A stretch of DNA of 64,000 nt from Sebastes aleutianus. Taxonomy: Eukaryota; Chordata; Actinopteri; Perciformes; Sebastidae. The DNA is taken from NCBI GenBank assembly GCA_916700875.1, contig CAKAKS010000062.1, forward strand, positions 6,040,373 to 6,104,372, given 5' to 3'. A program made the position numbers and the translations under genes. Shown here in pieces: positions 33,851 to 46,791 of the stretch. The notes under the pieces are model-generated. The model was not told the DNA's origin, ran no database searches, and saw only the letters and a program-made list of their open reading frames with translations. Every line of letters starts with the position of its first letter. Position 1 is the stretch's first letter.

Positions 33851-34138
33851 TTGGTCTTATTACTAACTTTCTTGCTTTTACTACTGACTTTCTTGCTCTT
33901 ACTATTAACTTTCTTGCTTTTACTACTAACTACGTCAGTTGCTCTGACTGTTCTGATGAATTGGGAGTGACAGCAGGTTGGTTCGAGACCTTGTTTCTAT
34001 TTCTTGAACTCTAATCTATACTAATCCTCCTCCCCAGCTACATGGCCTCACACACTGTGGGCGTTACTATACAGAACAACACAATTCATCCATCCGTATT
34101 CAGCATGAAACATCTAATCTTGATGAAATTAAAGGATG

Positions 34139-34300
34139 ATAATGATGATGATGATGATGATGTGCAATGAAGATAATCGTGTATTTACACTGGACCTTTC
34201 CTAACAAAGTTACAAATTATAAATTAATAACTTCTTTTGATACATAGGCATATTATAAACTAACTACACAGAAACAAATAGTAACCTGAGCAGGTCCAAT

Positions 34301-34338
<38 letters not shown>

Positions 34339-34340
34339 GT
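34139..34340. repeat. GAT trinucleotide arrays
   Basis: Two pure GAT arrays (34139-34162 and 34299-34336) separated by unique AT-rich sequence. Confidence 0.9.
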
Positions 34341-34505
34341 AGTGATAATGGTGGCTCTTGACGGTGAGATTGACAAATCTGTGCATACTGTGTGCACTTG
34401 AGCATGTGTCTGTGCGTGTGTGTGTATGAGTGTGTAATTTATGAGCAGAATACGGCTAATTGCAACCACTTGTTAAAGGCTGAGGTCTGCATCTCTTCTC
34501 GTGTC

Positions 34506-34510
<5 letters not shown>

Positions 34511-34545
<35 letters not shown>

Positions 34546-34717
34546 GTCATTATTCCCAGCATAGAGCCAATCATTAACCTACAACTCTTTGAGAGGCATA
34601 TATCACACACACACACACACACACATACACACGCACCATCATGTTCAAGCTAATCATGAGCCAGTGTTCATTTATAATCAATCTCAGACGCCCGACACTC
34701 GCTGTAAATAAACAGAC

Positions 34718-34769
<52 letters not shown>

Positions 34770-34886
34770 GTGTGCGTGCAATTTCCATATGTCTGGTGCG
34801 GAATGGGAAGCAGGGAAGTATTCCCGGGATCTATCCATCACTTTGACCGTGCCGCAATCCACGTGCCGTGATTTGCCTACTCAATC

Positions 34887-34915
<29 letters not shown>
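34511..34915. repeat. cluster of CA/GT microsatellites
   Basis: CA arrays at 34511-34540 and 34603-34625 and GT arrays at 34722-34768 and 34888-34915, in about 400 bp. Confidence 0.9.
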
Positions 34916-34921
<6 letters not shown>

Positions 34922-35269
34922 CACCCTTGATTGGTTGTAATGTTTAACACATGTCTGTATGGTGAAGCTCACTTTCCCACCAACACACACACTCACACAC
35001 AGTTATGTTAAAGTTTTTGCTTGTCACAAAGCTTCATATTCAAAAATATCTGACTATAATCAGGCATCCACAACTGGTCACTGAGCAGTTAGATGTTAAG
35101 GTGCCTTGCTCAGGGGCAGTCACAAGCAGTCTTCAAACCTGCAACCTTCCAGTCCAATGCAGTCTCTACATAATGCAAAATCCCATGCATACAGAATTCA
35201 AGTTGAAATCGTGTCAAATTCCGATCACAGGCACTTTTACAACAAGTTTTTTCACACTTTCAGCGCAGG

Positions 35270-35480
35270 AGGCTCGGCCTATCGTTCCTCCCCCCTGATG
35301 TTAATGCTCCCGAGGTAAAACTTCCTGATGGTCTAGAAACTATAGCTTGTAGCCAATACATCAGACCGGCACATACGGGTATACTTCTCTAAAAGTTAAG
35401 GCCGCGCCCCCTTTTGGGGGAAAGAAAACAGAAGATCCCATAGACTTCAATGTGATCTGACGTATGTTTGGATTGTAATT
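35270..35480. repeat. MITE-like fragment
   Basis: GCCGCGCCCCCTTTTGGGGG and CCCATAGACTTCAATGTGAT are typical of dispersed fish elements. It stands next to the long hAT-type repeat. Confidence 0.4.
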
Positions 35481-35589
35481 TTGACAAGTTCATATGCATT
35501 CATCTCAAAAGAAAAGTCAATGAAGAGATACTCTCCAGTTCTGATAGAACTGATGATCTACGCTTATCTCTTCAGGAGCCGCCATTGTT

Positions 35590-36340
35590 GTCGCCTCACA
35601 CACGCCTAGCGCGTGGCGGCTGGATTACCTGTTGTTTTTTATTTCGGCGTCCATGTTAACAGGTTAAAGCAGCCCCACAGCCCACGTGGCGCAGCGCGGC
35701 TCGGCTGTGTGTCAGCTGCGTCTCTTCTAGAGATTCGAGGTCTTGCCTATTTTTACCGCAAGCCGCGCGGTTCACAGCAACAACAGACAGTGAAAATGAT
35801 CTATTGACTTTATATTTACATCATATCAGCAACATTACTACAGTTTCAATGTCTGTATCTGTAGAATATGTCACGGACATGAAAAAAGTAAAGATTTATT
35901 TTTAAATGAACACTTCCTGCTTTCATTTCAAAATAAAAGCCCTCAAGTGTTTTGTGGACAAAATTCCTTTATTTGTTAATGCAAGGCTTTTATTCTGAAA
36001 TATTTGCAGGACAGTGTTAGAGAACATGCAGTGACTTGCACGGCTCCATGAATAAATAAAGTACGGGGTTTTAATTGTGGATTATGACTATTATTTACAA
36101 ATTACCACACACATCTTAACCTTTCTCTGTCTAAAATAAATATAAATGACATTTATAATGAAATGAAATGGCCATTATGAAAGACAAACTCTATGTAGAA
36201 AGAAAGGGCCGGCAGCAGCAGCAGCCTCCCAGCAGCAGAAGCGCTGCCAGTATGGACGCCACACATGTGATACACACAGCTGTTCAGTGAGGTATCCGTT
36301 CGGCGAAGTAGCCGTCACGCGCTGCTGAGAGTGAACCAGT
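35590..36340. mobile_element. hAT-type repeat, long form, copy 2
   Basis: Shares 35805-36210 with 25840-26260, including CAGTTTCAATGTCTGTATCT and GTACGGGGTTTTAATTGTGG. The GC-rich left part (GGTTCACAGCAACAACAGAC) belongs to the same element by appearance. Confidence 0.6.
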
Positions 36341-36727
36341 AAAGTTGTGGGACGCACATCCAAAACAATGAGCTGAAAGATGCTAAAATGCTGGTGTTTA
36401 TTAAGACATTCAGCTGAGGTTGGTGTTTTAAAGTTAGTTTAAAGTTAGCCTCAGAAATGGAACTACTTTCTCTCTCTTTCTGTCTCGATGTCTCTCTCTC
36501 TTTAACTCTCTCTTTCTCTCCCTCTCTTCATTTTCTCCTCCATCCATTCATTCCCAGATGGACAGATTGTCTTGGTGTTCGCCCTGCGGTCACATTTGAC
36601 CTGGAAGTGCTGTGATTGGTCCAAAGGTCACACGGCCAGCTTCTCATTGGTGGAGAGGTCACTCTATTGGCCTCCGTAGCTCCCACCCCAATCCATCACT
36701 GTCACCTTGGCTTCTGTTGACAGTATC

Positions 36728-36730
<3 letters not shown>

Positions 36731-36791
<61 letters not shown>

Positions 36792-36866
36792 TGAATTCCT
36801 GCATGAATGTGCATCTGTGTGTATGTATATACTGTGTATGTATATATATATATATATATATATATA
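36731..36866. repeat. GT and TA microsatellites
   Basis: GT array of about 60 bp, then a TA array at 36838-36866. Confidence 0.95.
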
Positions 36867-37859
36867 GCCTGAGATCTAAGATTTATGTTACTGTTGTGCA
36901 TATGTCTTAATACTTTAAGCTACTACTTTAGCTAATTTTGTGTTGATTTAGGCGGACCCTGTGGACAAAAGCATTAGTGTTTCTGAGCACCAGAGTCCCT
37001 TTAGAAAACCTCTCATTCAAGGCAAAATAAGTCAAGGTTGACTTGTTGACACACCAACACCAACAGCGGTCTCTTGACCCATCCAATCTCCCATCCCACC
37101 CGCCCTACGCAGACTTTCTCCCTATTTAAACTATGTCAGTTACTCTGACCGTCTAATAATGATGTGGATGGGTTTGCATTGCAGTTAGTTGAAAGCCTGG
37201 TGCGCCTCAGTGCGTCGGTATCAGACAAGACCAAGCGGCGATACTTGCTGCGTTGGGAGTGAGACCGGAATTTTTAATGATATATAGATAAAAACTCATT
37301 TCATTTCATGTTTGGAGCCCAGTATCCTTGGATTCACGTCCATATTGGACGGTTGTGCGGGATGATGTCTTCGTCAGCCGCAGTCTCATTAAATGAGACA
37401 GAAACAGAGCAAACCCACCGCTGAGGGAGCAGAGACAGTTCTTCTGCATCCAGGGAATTAACGGCTAATTAAACTGGCGGCCTTCTGTCTGTGTGTACTG
37501 TGTGTGTGTGTATACAATCATTTTGTATATGGGTGTGTCTACATACAGGAATGACTGTACTCCCTCACTGTGTCTATGTGTGTTTACGACCATATCCTCT
37601 CAGTTTGTGTGTTTGTCCAGCATTGTGTGTGTGGTTGAGCTTTTTTCGTGGCGACTATAACATAAACCAGAGGCTCTCCAACCTGGGGTTGGGACCCCCA
37701 AGGGGTCCAAAGATATATCTACAGGATCACAAGGCAATTAACATGATAAGAAAAACACATTTTTGCTACAAAAAAGTTAGATTTATGTTTTTCAAACGTT
37801 TCTCTAATCGTTCTACTTGTTTCTACTTGCATACAAAACCAGTCACAGTTCTCTAAAAG

Positions 37860-38260
37860 CATGGAGCTTAAAGTCATTCATGACGGAAACAAACACAAGA
37901 CTTTCAACCAGGAGACCGGTGTTCGTGTCCCCTGTGAAATTAAAAGTAATGATGACTTATTTTGTCACGTCAGTCTTTAGTCACAGGACTCATCGGTATT
38001 GTCAGCTCTGTGAGTCGTGTGAGCTGTTAGTCAGGGAAGTTAACGTAAACCACGACCATTTCCTAACCCTACCTAAGTGGTTGTGTTGCCTGAACCTAAC
38101 TTCCTGTGAAAACGGAAGTTTATTTTGAAAGGACACTATGCATGTAACGAGCGTATATTGACACACCGTCCCTGGTACATCCAAAAGTAATGCAAGACGG
38201 GTCTCCGATGCCGAGGAGCACTGACCAAACTGCGGTATTTGATGAGTTAATAGTGAGAAT
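37860..38260. repeat. dispersed CCTAAACCTAAC-family copy
   Basis: CAGGAGACCGGTGTTCGTGT, GTTGCCTGAACCTAACTTCC and TTTATTTTGAAAGGACACTA are diagnostic of this family. Confidence 0.8.
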
Positions 38261-39315
38261 GTGTTGTGTAATCAGGTCAAATCCTACCTGCCTATCATCA
38301 GCCTACCAACACTGGAGGGCTACAGACGATAACAAAATAGTTCCTTTATTTTAGGTTTGTCTTACTTACTAACTATGGGGTACATTTGTGTTTTTACTTT
38401 GGAAGGTCCAGGGAACAGAGTATTGTAAGGAGTGTAGGCCTATAGCCTATATGTTACTGTGTATGTTGTATAGTAGGCCTACTTATAGGGTACAACATTG
38501 TACTAAAGTGTTACAGTTCTTTCTTTGGTAGTATAGGACAGGCACAGTTTGCAGAAATGTGCTGATGAGCCACAGAATAAGTTGAGGATCCTTCAGTGGT
38601 TGTAAAATGTTTCTTAGTGCTACTAAAGTCCAGCCCAGTCGCTGTGTTTGAAAGTCACACATTCACATTCTGGTTAGAATGAAGCAAAACCAACTCCAGG
38701 CTTTACCTTATTCTTTCTATTCTGCTGCTACTAATGTCTCCTAAGCTACTACAGTAAGCGAAACCCAAACGTATCTTATTTAAAGGCTTAAAAAAAGTCG
38801 TTCAATTAAAAAGATGAACATTATTCTCCTTTAGACCCATTTATCCCGTTGGAGATCACACACACACACAAACACAAGGCTCAAATGGATGTTGGGGGCA
38901 GTTGTATAGTGGTACGGAATCAATATGTCCTTTGAATCTGCTTATCTGTCTCATACACACCCACGCCACCCTATCATTGTCAGCGTTACATGAAGCTAAT
39001 CCATTAACATGTCACTGTCCAGGCTGATAAGTCTCTCTTCCTTGGAGCGTGTAATAACAAGAATCTAGTTATCAGAGAAATAAACACAAAATATAACCTG
39101 GAAGTAACACGTCATCAGTGCAGTGCATCAAGTCTTACACAAGTCTGTCCAATCACATTATCTCTGACATCCAGCTCAAATACTGACTGGATGGCAGCTG
39201 TTGTTATTTAGAAGTGGAGCAAGTGTCCAGTCTGCACCAAGCGGACTTATATGGCATGGGGAGTACATACAGTTTAGTTTATGTAAGGAAGGTAAGACGG
39301 TTGTTTGAATTAATG
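38261..39315. other. intergenic spacer, nothing recognised
   Basis: No conserved frame, RNA gene or clear repeat in this stretch, apart from a short CA run near 38860. Confidence 0.45.
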
Positions 39316-39800
39316 CCTATTAGCTTCATGCAAGAGGCAAAATAATGCTAATTTTAAATGTATAAAGAAAAGAATACAGAAGTAAATAAGTTTGGGGAAA
39401 TAAATAAGTGGTGAAATGCAAAGGGGAAATCGTACAGAAATAAATAAATAAATTACTTGATAAATAAATACATACATTTAAAAACAAATATAACATAAAT
39501 AAAAAATAAATGCAAAAATAAGTAAACAAAAAATACATGAATAAACAAAAAATAAATAAGTAAATTTGGAAATGAATAAAAAAATAAATACATAAATAAA
39601 TAAAAGGGAAAATTAAACAGAAGAGTACATAATTAATGTAATCAATACAAAGACAAATAAATAAAGAAGCAAATTAAAACAGAAATATCAATTAATGGCT
39701 ACATTTATTTTTTATATTATTTTTGCTACATTTCATGACACATTTATTTATTTATCAAGTAATTTATTTATTTATTTTGGCAGGTTCCATCCTCCAAAAG
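39316..39800. mobile_element. AT-rich foldback element, second copy
   Basis: GTGGTGAAATGCAAAGGGGA, AAATAAATA runs, then TTTATTTATTTATTTTGGCA and GGTTCCATCCTCC, matching 10790-11210. Its right half is shared with 48536-48850. Confidence 0.7.
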
Positions 39801-40601
39801 TCTGGAAATAACTGAAAGGGTTAGTTTGGATCTTTTGAAGTGGGTTGTATATATACTCCTGTGTTCTACAAGGTAAAATTACTGCTTTTGTGAATGTAGT
39901 CTGGTGGCTTAGAGCGATATAACGGCTTCAGTTCCCCGTCAAAAAGGGCTGACTGATGGCGAAGTAAAGAGGCTGTGGATGGGAGCAACAGAAAAATGTA
40001 TTTAAGCCACCTAAAAAAATCAATATCAGTTTACGTGTACGCTATATTTAGAATATTTTCACCGCTTTACCTTGCCGTCAGACAGCCCTTTCTGACGAGG
40101 GACTGAAGCCGTTCTATCTCTTTCCCTTTTTTTTGTGACGCTCAGCACGACTTTCAACAACATATTTTTTGTGAGTTTTCCTACGAATGTCCAGCAACAC
40201 GTGACGCACGTGTCAATTTCCGCTCCAATCTTTTTCAAGATAAAACTACTTATTACACAGCCGACGTTCTATGGTTTGTTATTTCTTTATAGCAGACCAT
40301 TGTATAACATACCATTGCTTTACCCGCTAGCTGTACATTATCCCTTACTTAGTTAGGTTTAGGAAAAGATGCTGGTTTGGGTTTAAATAACTCAAGAAGT
40401 AACGGTACTTAAGTACAGATGTTACTTGACAAATAAATCAATGTTGACCTCTGGTTTTACACGGGGTACAAACAGCGGTTTCCTGTTGAAAGTCCGGTAT
40501 TTTTTAACCCACCCATCCAGCCCTACCTCCTCCCTATGCAGCGTTCGCCGCTCTTTATACTTCCCGGTTCACAATTAAGTGAATTACAAATTGATTTCGT
40601 G
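39487..40601. repeat. 1-kb duplicated block, copy A
   Basis: Matches 48536-49554 in the same orientation with few differences by eye. Shared landmarks are GAAGTGGGTTGTATATATAC, GTAGTCTGGTGGCTTAGAGC, GCTTTACCTTGCCGTCAGAC and the CCTAAACCTAAC-family sequence at the right end. Copy A has an extra segment near 40255-40345. Confidence 0.85.
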
Positions 40602-41296
40602 CTGACCATCATGTTTATGTACACAAATCAATAAAATAAACTTTGTGACTTTCATCACAAGCTGCTGTGCGACTGGGCTGGTGTGCTACTAGCTAGCTGC
40701 AGCTGACGGTTGGACAGTTATACAGTGAATAAACAGACTCAAAATAAACCCTTCAGTGATTAAACCTGCATGGATAAAGCGAGGTGAATATGTGCTTGGT
40801 GTTCAGTCTGAACACATCTTTACAGCAACAACAATGTTCCCATCCGTTTAAACAAGAACAAACATTTTGCATACTCAAATTTGCATATCAATAAACTCAG
40901 TGATGAGCTCCGTTTGGAGCCAGCAATCAACTGTTTGCCGCCATTGTTTCTCAGAAGCAGAAGACCTCCAAAATGGCTCCCAGATGGTGTGATGTCATCA
41001 TATCCTTCACTGTGGCCTTTCAGTCAACTTGTTTTATTTCACTTCTCTTCATTTTCTCTCCCCTTCTTCCTTTTTCTCTGCTTCCTTTCTTCTCTTCTGT
41101 CCTTTTCTTCTCCCTCAAACACCTCCCCCCCATCCGTGTAGCCAACTTCCCACAATGCCGAGCGTAGCGGGGAAGCGCGACACCCGCGGTGCGTCGCTTT
41201 CACGGCTCCACGCGTCATTTTAGTGTCACATTTATCTGTGTGTGTGTGTCAGGGGACATGGACCCATTGGGTTCTGGTCTGGCTAGGTACCACCTG

Positions 41297-41329
<33 letters not shown>

Positions 41330-41402
41330 CACTAACAGAGCTCTGCCAGCTGCCATCCTCTGCTACAGGGAATTGAATACACTTCTACCACCAGCTGAGC
41401 TC

Positions 41403-41424
41403 AGAGAGAGAGAGAGAGAGAGAC

Positions 41425-41490
<66 letters not shown>

Positions 41491-41711
41491 CATCTGTCCA
41501 TGAAGAGGCTAACTCACTGTCCGTTGTGTGTGTGTTTGCACACAGTCTGTGCGTGTGTTTGTGGTCACCTTTATGTGTAGGAGCGTACTTGTGAACTCCC
41601 ATGTGCATGTGCATGTGCGTGCGTGCGTGGGGGCGTTCCAGGGGGTTAGTTTGATTAATGCCCACCCCGCCATCACTCCACCTTCTCTCTGAACAGAAAA
41701 AAAACAAAACA

Positions 41712-41790
<79 letters not shown>

Positions 41791-41930
41791 TAACAGCTGC
41801 TGATGCTCTCTCTCTCTCTCTCTCTCTCTCTTTTCATGAGGGCCCCACATTCTGTCAGAGCTGATTGATAGCCAAGACAATGATTGGACAGAAATATAGA
41901 GAGAGAGCAGGAGTGAAAGGGAAAGGGGTG

Positions 41931-41965
<35 letters not shown>

Positions 41966-41998
41966 GGGGGGGGGGGGGAGAGAGAAAGAGAGAGTTGC
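41403..41998. repeat. cluster of GA/CT microsatellites with a G15 run
   Basis: GA arrays at 41403-41490, 41716-41788 and 41936-41962, a CT array at 41808-41831, and 15 G at 41964-41978 continuing into GA. Purine strand bias is strong. Confidence 0.95.
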
Positions 41999-42299
41999 AG
42001 CTAACCAATCAGATAGCAGAAAAGGGGTTGATTAACCAATGGCGTAGTAGAGAGAATGGTCGAGCAAGAGGATGGGCGGAGTTTGATCTCCCCCTGAAGC
42101 ACAAAGAGACAGAGGGGGGAGGAAATCTCTCTCTCTCTTTGAGTGCATGATCGTGTGTGTGTGTGTGTGTGTGCGTGTGTGTGGAAGAGATATATTTAAA
42201 TAGTGAGTGTGTGTATCATATGTTTCAACTTCACACACACACACTTTTGTTGTGTAATAAAAGTGTCCTGTAACTGAAGCACCACAGGTTTGATTCCCA

Positions 42300-43480
42300 A
42301 CCTGCTCACACACTAATTAATGAATTAATTACAGTAAAATATATATATATGTATATGTATAAAATGAATTACGATTTACAATAACAGTTTCATTTTGAGT
42401 AAATTATTTGACAAACGATAGTGATATCCTAACAAATAAATAAATAATGAATCGAACAATTATGTTAATAACATTCATTATGAAAGAATGTCAATTACTA
42501 ATTATACATATTTAAAATATATATGAAAGCAAATAGTGACATAACAGAGAGTTAATTACTGGACATGGAAATAAAATTATATTGGGTTTATAAAAATGGA
42601 ATAAAAATATCAATAGTGATTTAACAGTATATACAAACAGTGAACAGTTCATTAACTACAGTAAACAGAGTGAATTACTCATTTTCAACAAATTAATATT
42701 GTATTATGGAATAAATGTGCTATAATTATTGCTTATTAAGGTAATTAGGTAATTTGTAGAAAATTCTCTAATTCCTCAAGAACTAAGTGAACTAAGTCTG
42801 TTTTCCACGTGAATTAATTGAACATAAAAGTTCATTCTACATGTTAGAAATGTAGTTAAATAAAACAAACATTCAGGAGCTTTACTCACGTCTTCCTTTG
42901 AAGAATAAAATGCAGTTGAATGTTCTGTACCAAGCTAGTAAGTGGACCTTGAGGAATTTTTTTTATATAATACAAAATAATAACAGTTGGCAAGAGTCCA
43001 TTCAAAGTAAAACACATATTTATATTAAATTTACATGTGATCTGCTCTGAGTTACTCAAGAGGAATACAACTATTTATAGGGAACCAGTCGTCACAGTCA
43101 CTGTCATATATATACAGCAGGTAAATGATGATGGACAACCGCAATTTACAGTAAAATATGGGATACAGAGTTATAGTTCTCTAAAACTAACTCAAGATTA
43201 CACAGTAAAATAGTCATAATTTATTTAATTCTATTTGTATGTTTTTAGAGTTGTACAACATAATCTACATCTGTCTGTATGGACACAAATAGTGGCATAT
43301 GGGTAACCCCTGTTCACTGACTTACAGAAGTGTTTTATATACTGTTTCATTGAAACAATGGTTTTATGTAGGATTTATTTTGGCCTCCATTAAGTGAGTG
43401 AACAGTAGCTGGGGTACTGGCTCGCTAAATGATAAATGTTGAATTTAACTTGCAGTACTTTTGGATAAAAGTAACATTAG
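42300..43480. other. AT-rich spacer, nothing recognised
   Basis: Very AT-rich with no exon, RNA or defined element. The short AATTA-type palindromes are expected from composition. Confidence 0.5.
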
Positions 43481-43489
43481 ACATAGTGC

Positions 43490-44120
43490 TGTCACGGGAT
43501 CAGATTTCCACTACATGATTATCGTACCAATCGTACCAAAATAATTCACGATAACAATATTATCACTGTATTACAACGGCGTATTAGGGCCATTATAGGT
43601 ACAAAAAAAATGATTACGTAGCCAGGGGAGGGGGGTAATATTGTGAGAATATTCTACTATTTTTCAGAGTATTTTTCTTGTAAATTTATGACTTTATAAA
43701 TCTCACAAATTTGTGAGTTTTGTCTCACTAATTTGCCATTCAATGTTCCTTTTCTCATAAATATACAACTCTAATCTCGGAAATTCCAAGTTTTTTTGTT
43801 GAATATTACCCCTCTCTCCCGGCTCTTTAAGTTTTTTTATGTTTGTTTTGTTTATCATACAATGGCCCTAATAAGCCATTGTATGATATCTATAGAAAAC
43901 TGGAAAAACAATAAATAAAGCCAGTCATCTTAAAATAAAATAATAATTAAACTACAAGTGTAGGGAGGTGGAGAGAGAGTCTGTTACCATAACGGACCAT
44001 AATGATTTAAGAGGCGCTGAATTGTTTACACAATATTGCCATAATGTGTAATAATAATATGATGTCAATATTTCATTTTTAAATATCACGGTTATTGTCA
44101 ATACTGGAATATAACGACAC
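43490..44120. mobile_element. nested MITEs (GTATTAGGGCCATT element inside another)
   Basis: The inner element at 43581-43874 has ends GTATTAGGGCCATT and AATGGCCCTAATA as an inverted repeat. The flanking sequence (GTGCTGTCACGGGATCAG on the left, AATACTGGAATATAACGACA on the right) looks like an older hAT-type element. Confidence 0.55.
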
Positions 44121-44233
44121 CCGTAATTTGACACATTGCGATAGTTCTTACAAGTATTTTAATTTTCCATTGGACTCGTTTTGGAGCAGATCAAATTTCC
44201 CCAAATATGTCCCCATATCAAGGCTACGACAGC

Positions 44234-44237
44234 GCAC

Positions 44238-44300
<63 letters not shown>
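44234..44300. repeat. CA microsatellite
   Basis: About 67 bp of CA with one AAACA interruption. Confidence 0.95.
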
Positions 44301-44301
<1 letters not shown>

Positions 44302-44768
44302 TTCCCAATGTGCTGTCCTTATTGAGTTAGGGAGCAGGAACACATGCAGAGGGGCCTCGTTGATTGGGGGGATGTTGTAGTGGTGGCGCCGTGCTGCCTG
44401 TCTCCCCTCCTAACCCCTCCCCTGCTCTGTCTCTCTCTCTCTCTCTGTTTCTCTCACGCAGACGTATGAAGATGTTCCAACACACACAGACATACAAAGA
44501 CGTGCAGATACAGTAACACACCAACATAACACGAACCTACACGTTTCCGTCAACAAACAGACACACAGCTACACACTGGCCTAACGGCGGGACAAATTGA
44601 GTTGGTGTTGTTCAGTCAATGTGATTTGGAGTACCAGGTCTGTGTGGAGAGCAGGGGTTAAGCGGGGGGAGGGATCCCATCATCAAGCAAACTTTTCTAG
44701 TGTTCCACGAGTTTGAGTCAGTTTGAGATAGAATGCATGTCGTCTTTGTACGACTAATGTGTATATTG

Positions 44769-45354
44769 TAGGGCTGTCAATCAATTAAAATAGGTAATCG
44801 GGATTAATCGCAAATTAGACACACAATTTTTATCCGTTCAAAATGTACCTTAAAGGGAGATTTGTCAATTATTTAATACTCTTATCAACATGGGAGTGGA
44901 CAAATATGCTGCTTTATGCAAATATATGTACATATTTATTATTGTAAATCAATTAACAACACAAAAAAATGACAGATATTGTCCAGAAACCCTCACAGGT
45001 ACTGCATTTAGCATAACAAATATGCTCAAATCATAACATGGTAAACTGCAGCCCAACAGGCAACAACAGCTGTCAGTGTGTCAGTGTGCTGACTTGACTA
45101 TGACTTGCCCCAAACTGCATGTGATTATCATAAAGTGGGCATGTCTGTAAAGGGGAGACTCGTGGGTACCCATAGAACCCATTTTCATTCACTTATCTTG
45201 AATTTAGCGTAAGTTTGGAGCGTTATTTAGCATTCTTCGCGACAAGCTATGGTTGGTACCAGTATGTTCACTCTAGCTTTAAAACTGAGCTGCTCCAACG
45301 ACTTGCGTTAATGCATTAAAGAAATTAGTGATGTTAAAACAAATTTGCGTTTAA
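44769..45354. mobile_element. hAT-type MITE, TAGGGCTGTCAA family, right end lost
   Basis: Starts TAGGGCTGTCAATCAATTAA and contains AACCCTCACAGGTACTGCAT and AGGGGAGACTCGTGGGTACC, shared with 17765-18313 and 52930-53424. It stops after AACAAATTTGCGTTTAAAG, short of the expected terminal repeat. Confidence 0.75.
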
Positions 45355-45927
45355 AGTAAAATAAAACTTTCAAAAAATAAATGAATGTACAGGAAATAAT
45401 ACGATGAAGTCAATCACATGGTGGCTTTGGAACATTGATGCTGATTTCAAATTCCACCACAATTTATTCACTTTGTTTCAGCTGTGAGCAGCTCCCTCAG
45501 GTCAGGTGTCCAGCAACACCACACTGTAAAATCAAGACATGTATTGTAATGCAGACCCTTAAAGGTGGAGGTGTGCTGAAAAAAAATAGAACTAGTTCAT
45601 GCAAGGTGTCGTCCGACCACGTCAGAATGTAAAAGTGTTTATAGGTGTTCTACAGTCAGAGCGGAGTGAAAAGCAGGCCATCGAAGAGAGGGGGAGATGT
45701 GATAATCAACCAAATATGGGGATAACACTAACACTTTCAGTCAGTCTTTCCTGGAAGGGATTCATAGTGTTGCATTGATTTGTACACATGAAAAGTGACA
45801 GAAGTAGTTAGGAAAAAAATGAAAAAAAGAGCTTGAGAGAGAAGTTCAAACTTCCAGTGTGAGTGAAGTGGGTGCGAATGTCGGATTATCCATTTCATGT
45901 GTTTTCGACCACCCTGGCAAGCCAGCC

Positions 45928-46543
45928 CCGTCACACAGCAGTTTGTGAAATAGTCACGAAATAAATGTATATGAAAAAAGTAAAATTTGTATGTAATCCA
46001 AGTAATTGTGAACCGGGAAGTATAAAGAGCAGCGAACGCCACGTAGGGAGGAGGTCGGGGTGGATGGGTGGGTCGAAACAAATTCTAACTTTTTCCAGGA
46101 GACCGGTGTTCTTGTCCCATGTGAAACCACAAGTCAGAGTGGATTTATTTGTCACGGAACTTCTGTTCTTAAGTTACAGCTCTTCCTGAGTTATTTTAAC
46201 CCAAACCACCATCTTTTCTTAAACCTAACTAAGTAGTTTTTGTCACATAACTTCCGTACTTAAGTTTCGCCACTTCTGATATTATTCAAACCCAAACCGC
46301 ATTTTTTTCCTAAACCTAACCAAGTCAATCTTTTCCTAAACCTAACTAAGTAGTTTTATTTTGAAAAGACCGGAGTGGAAATTTACACGTGTCACCTATT
46401 GCTGGACATTTGTAGGAAAACGCACTAAAAATATGTTGTTGAAAGTCGTGCTGAGAGTCAAGAAAGACAAGGGAAACTCGTGTCTATGTACATGAATCAA
46501 ACAGATACAATTTTGTGACTATTTCACAAATTGCCGTGAGACT
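45928..46543. mobile_element. most complete copy of the dispersed CCTAAACCTAAC family
   Basis: CAGTTTGTGAAATAGTCACG near the left end and GTGACTATTTCACAAATTGC near the right end form a terminal inverted repeat of about 30 bp. Between them lie AATTGTGAACCGGGAAGTAT, GGAGACCGGTGTTCTTGTCC and AACCTAACTAAGTAGTTTTA, which recur throughout the window. No coding capacity, so it is probably a MITE. The superfamily is not determined. Confidence 0.7.
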
Positions 46544-46590
46544 GTTGGACGACCACTTCTGTTGGGACAGTGCTGTTTTTTGGTCTGAAC

Positions 46591-46783
46591 TAGGGATGCA
46601 CCGATAACGATATCTGATATTGGGCTAATAGTGCCACCAATTTGTTGCTGCATTGAAAACGTATACAATTGAACTGTAACTCCTGTTAATGTTGAAGATT
46701 GTTTAAAAAGTGGGTATTATTTTGATACCCAACGGCCAGGTATCGATATCGGGACTGAAAAAGTTTGGATTGGTGCTTCCCTA
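46591..46783. mobile_element. short hAT element, TAGGGATGCACCGAT family
   Basis: 193 bp with ends TAGGGATGCACCGATAACGA and TTGGTGCTTCCCTA, flanked by an exact 8-bp duplication GTCTGAAC (46583-46590 and 46784-46791). Confidence 0.9.
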
Positions 46784-46791
46784 GTCTGAAC

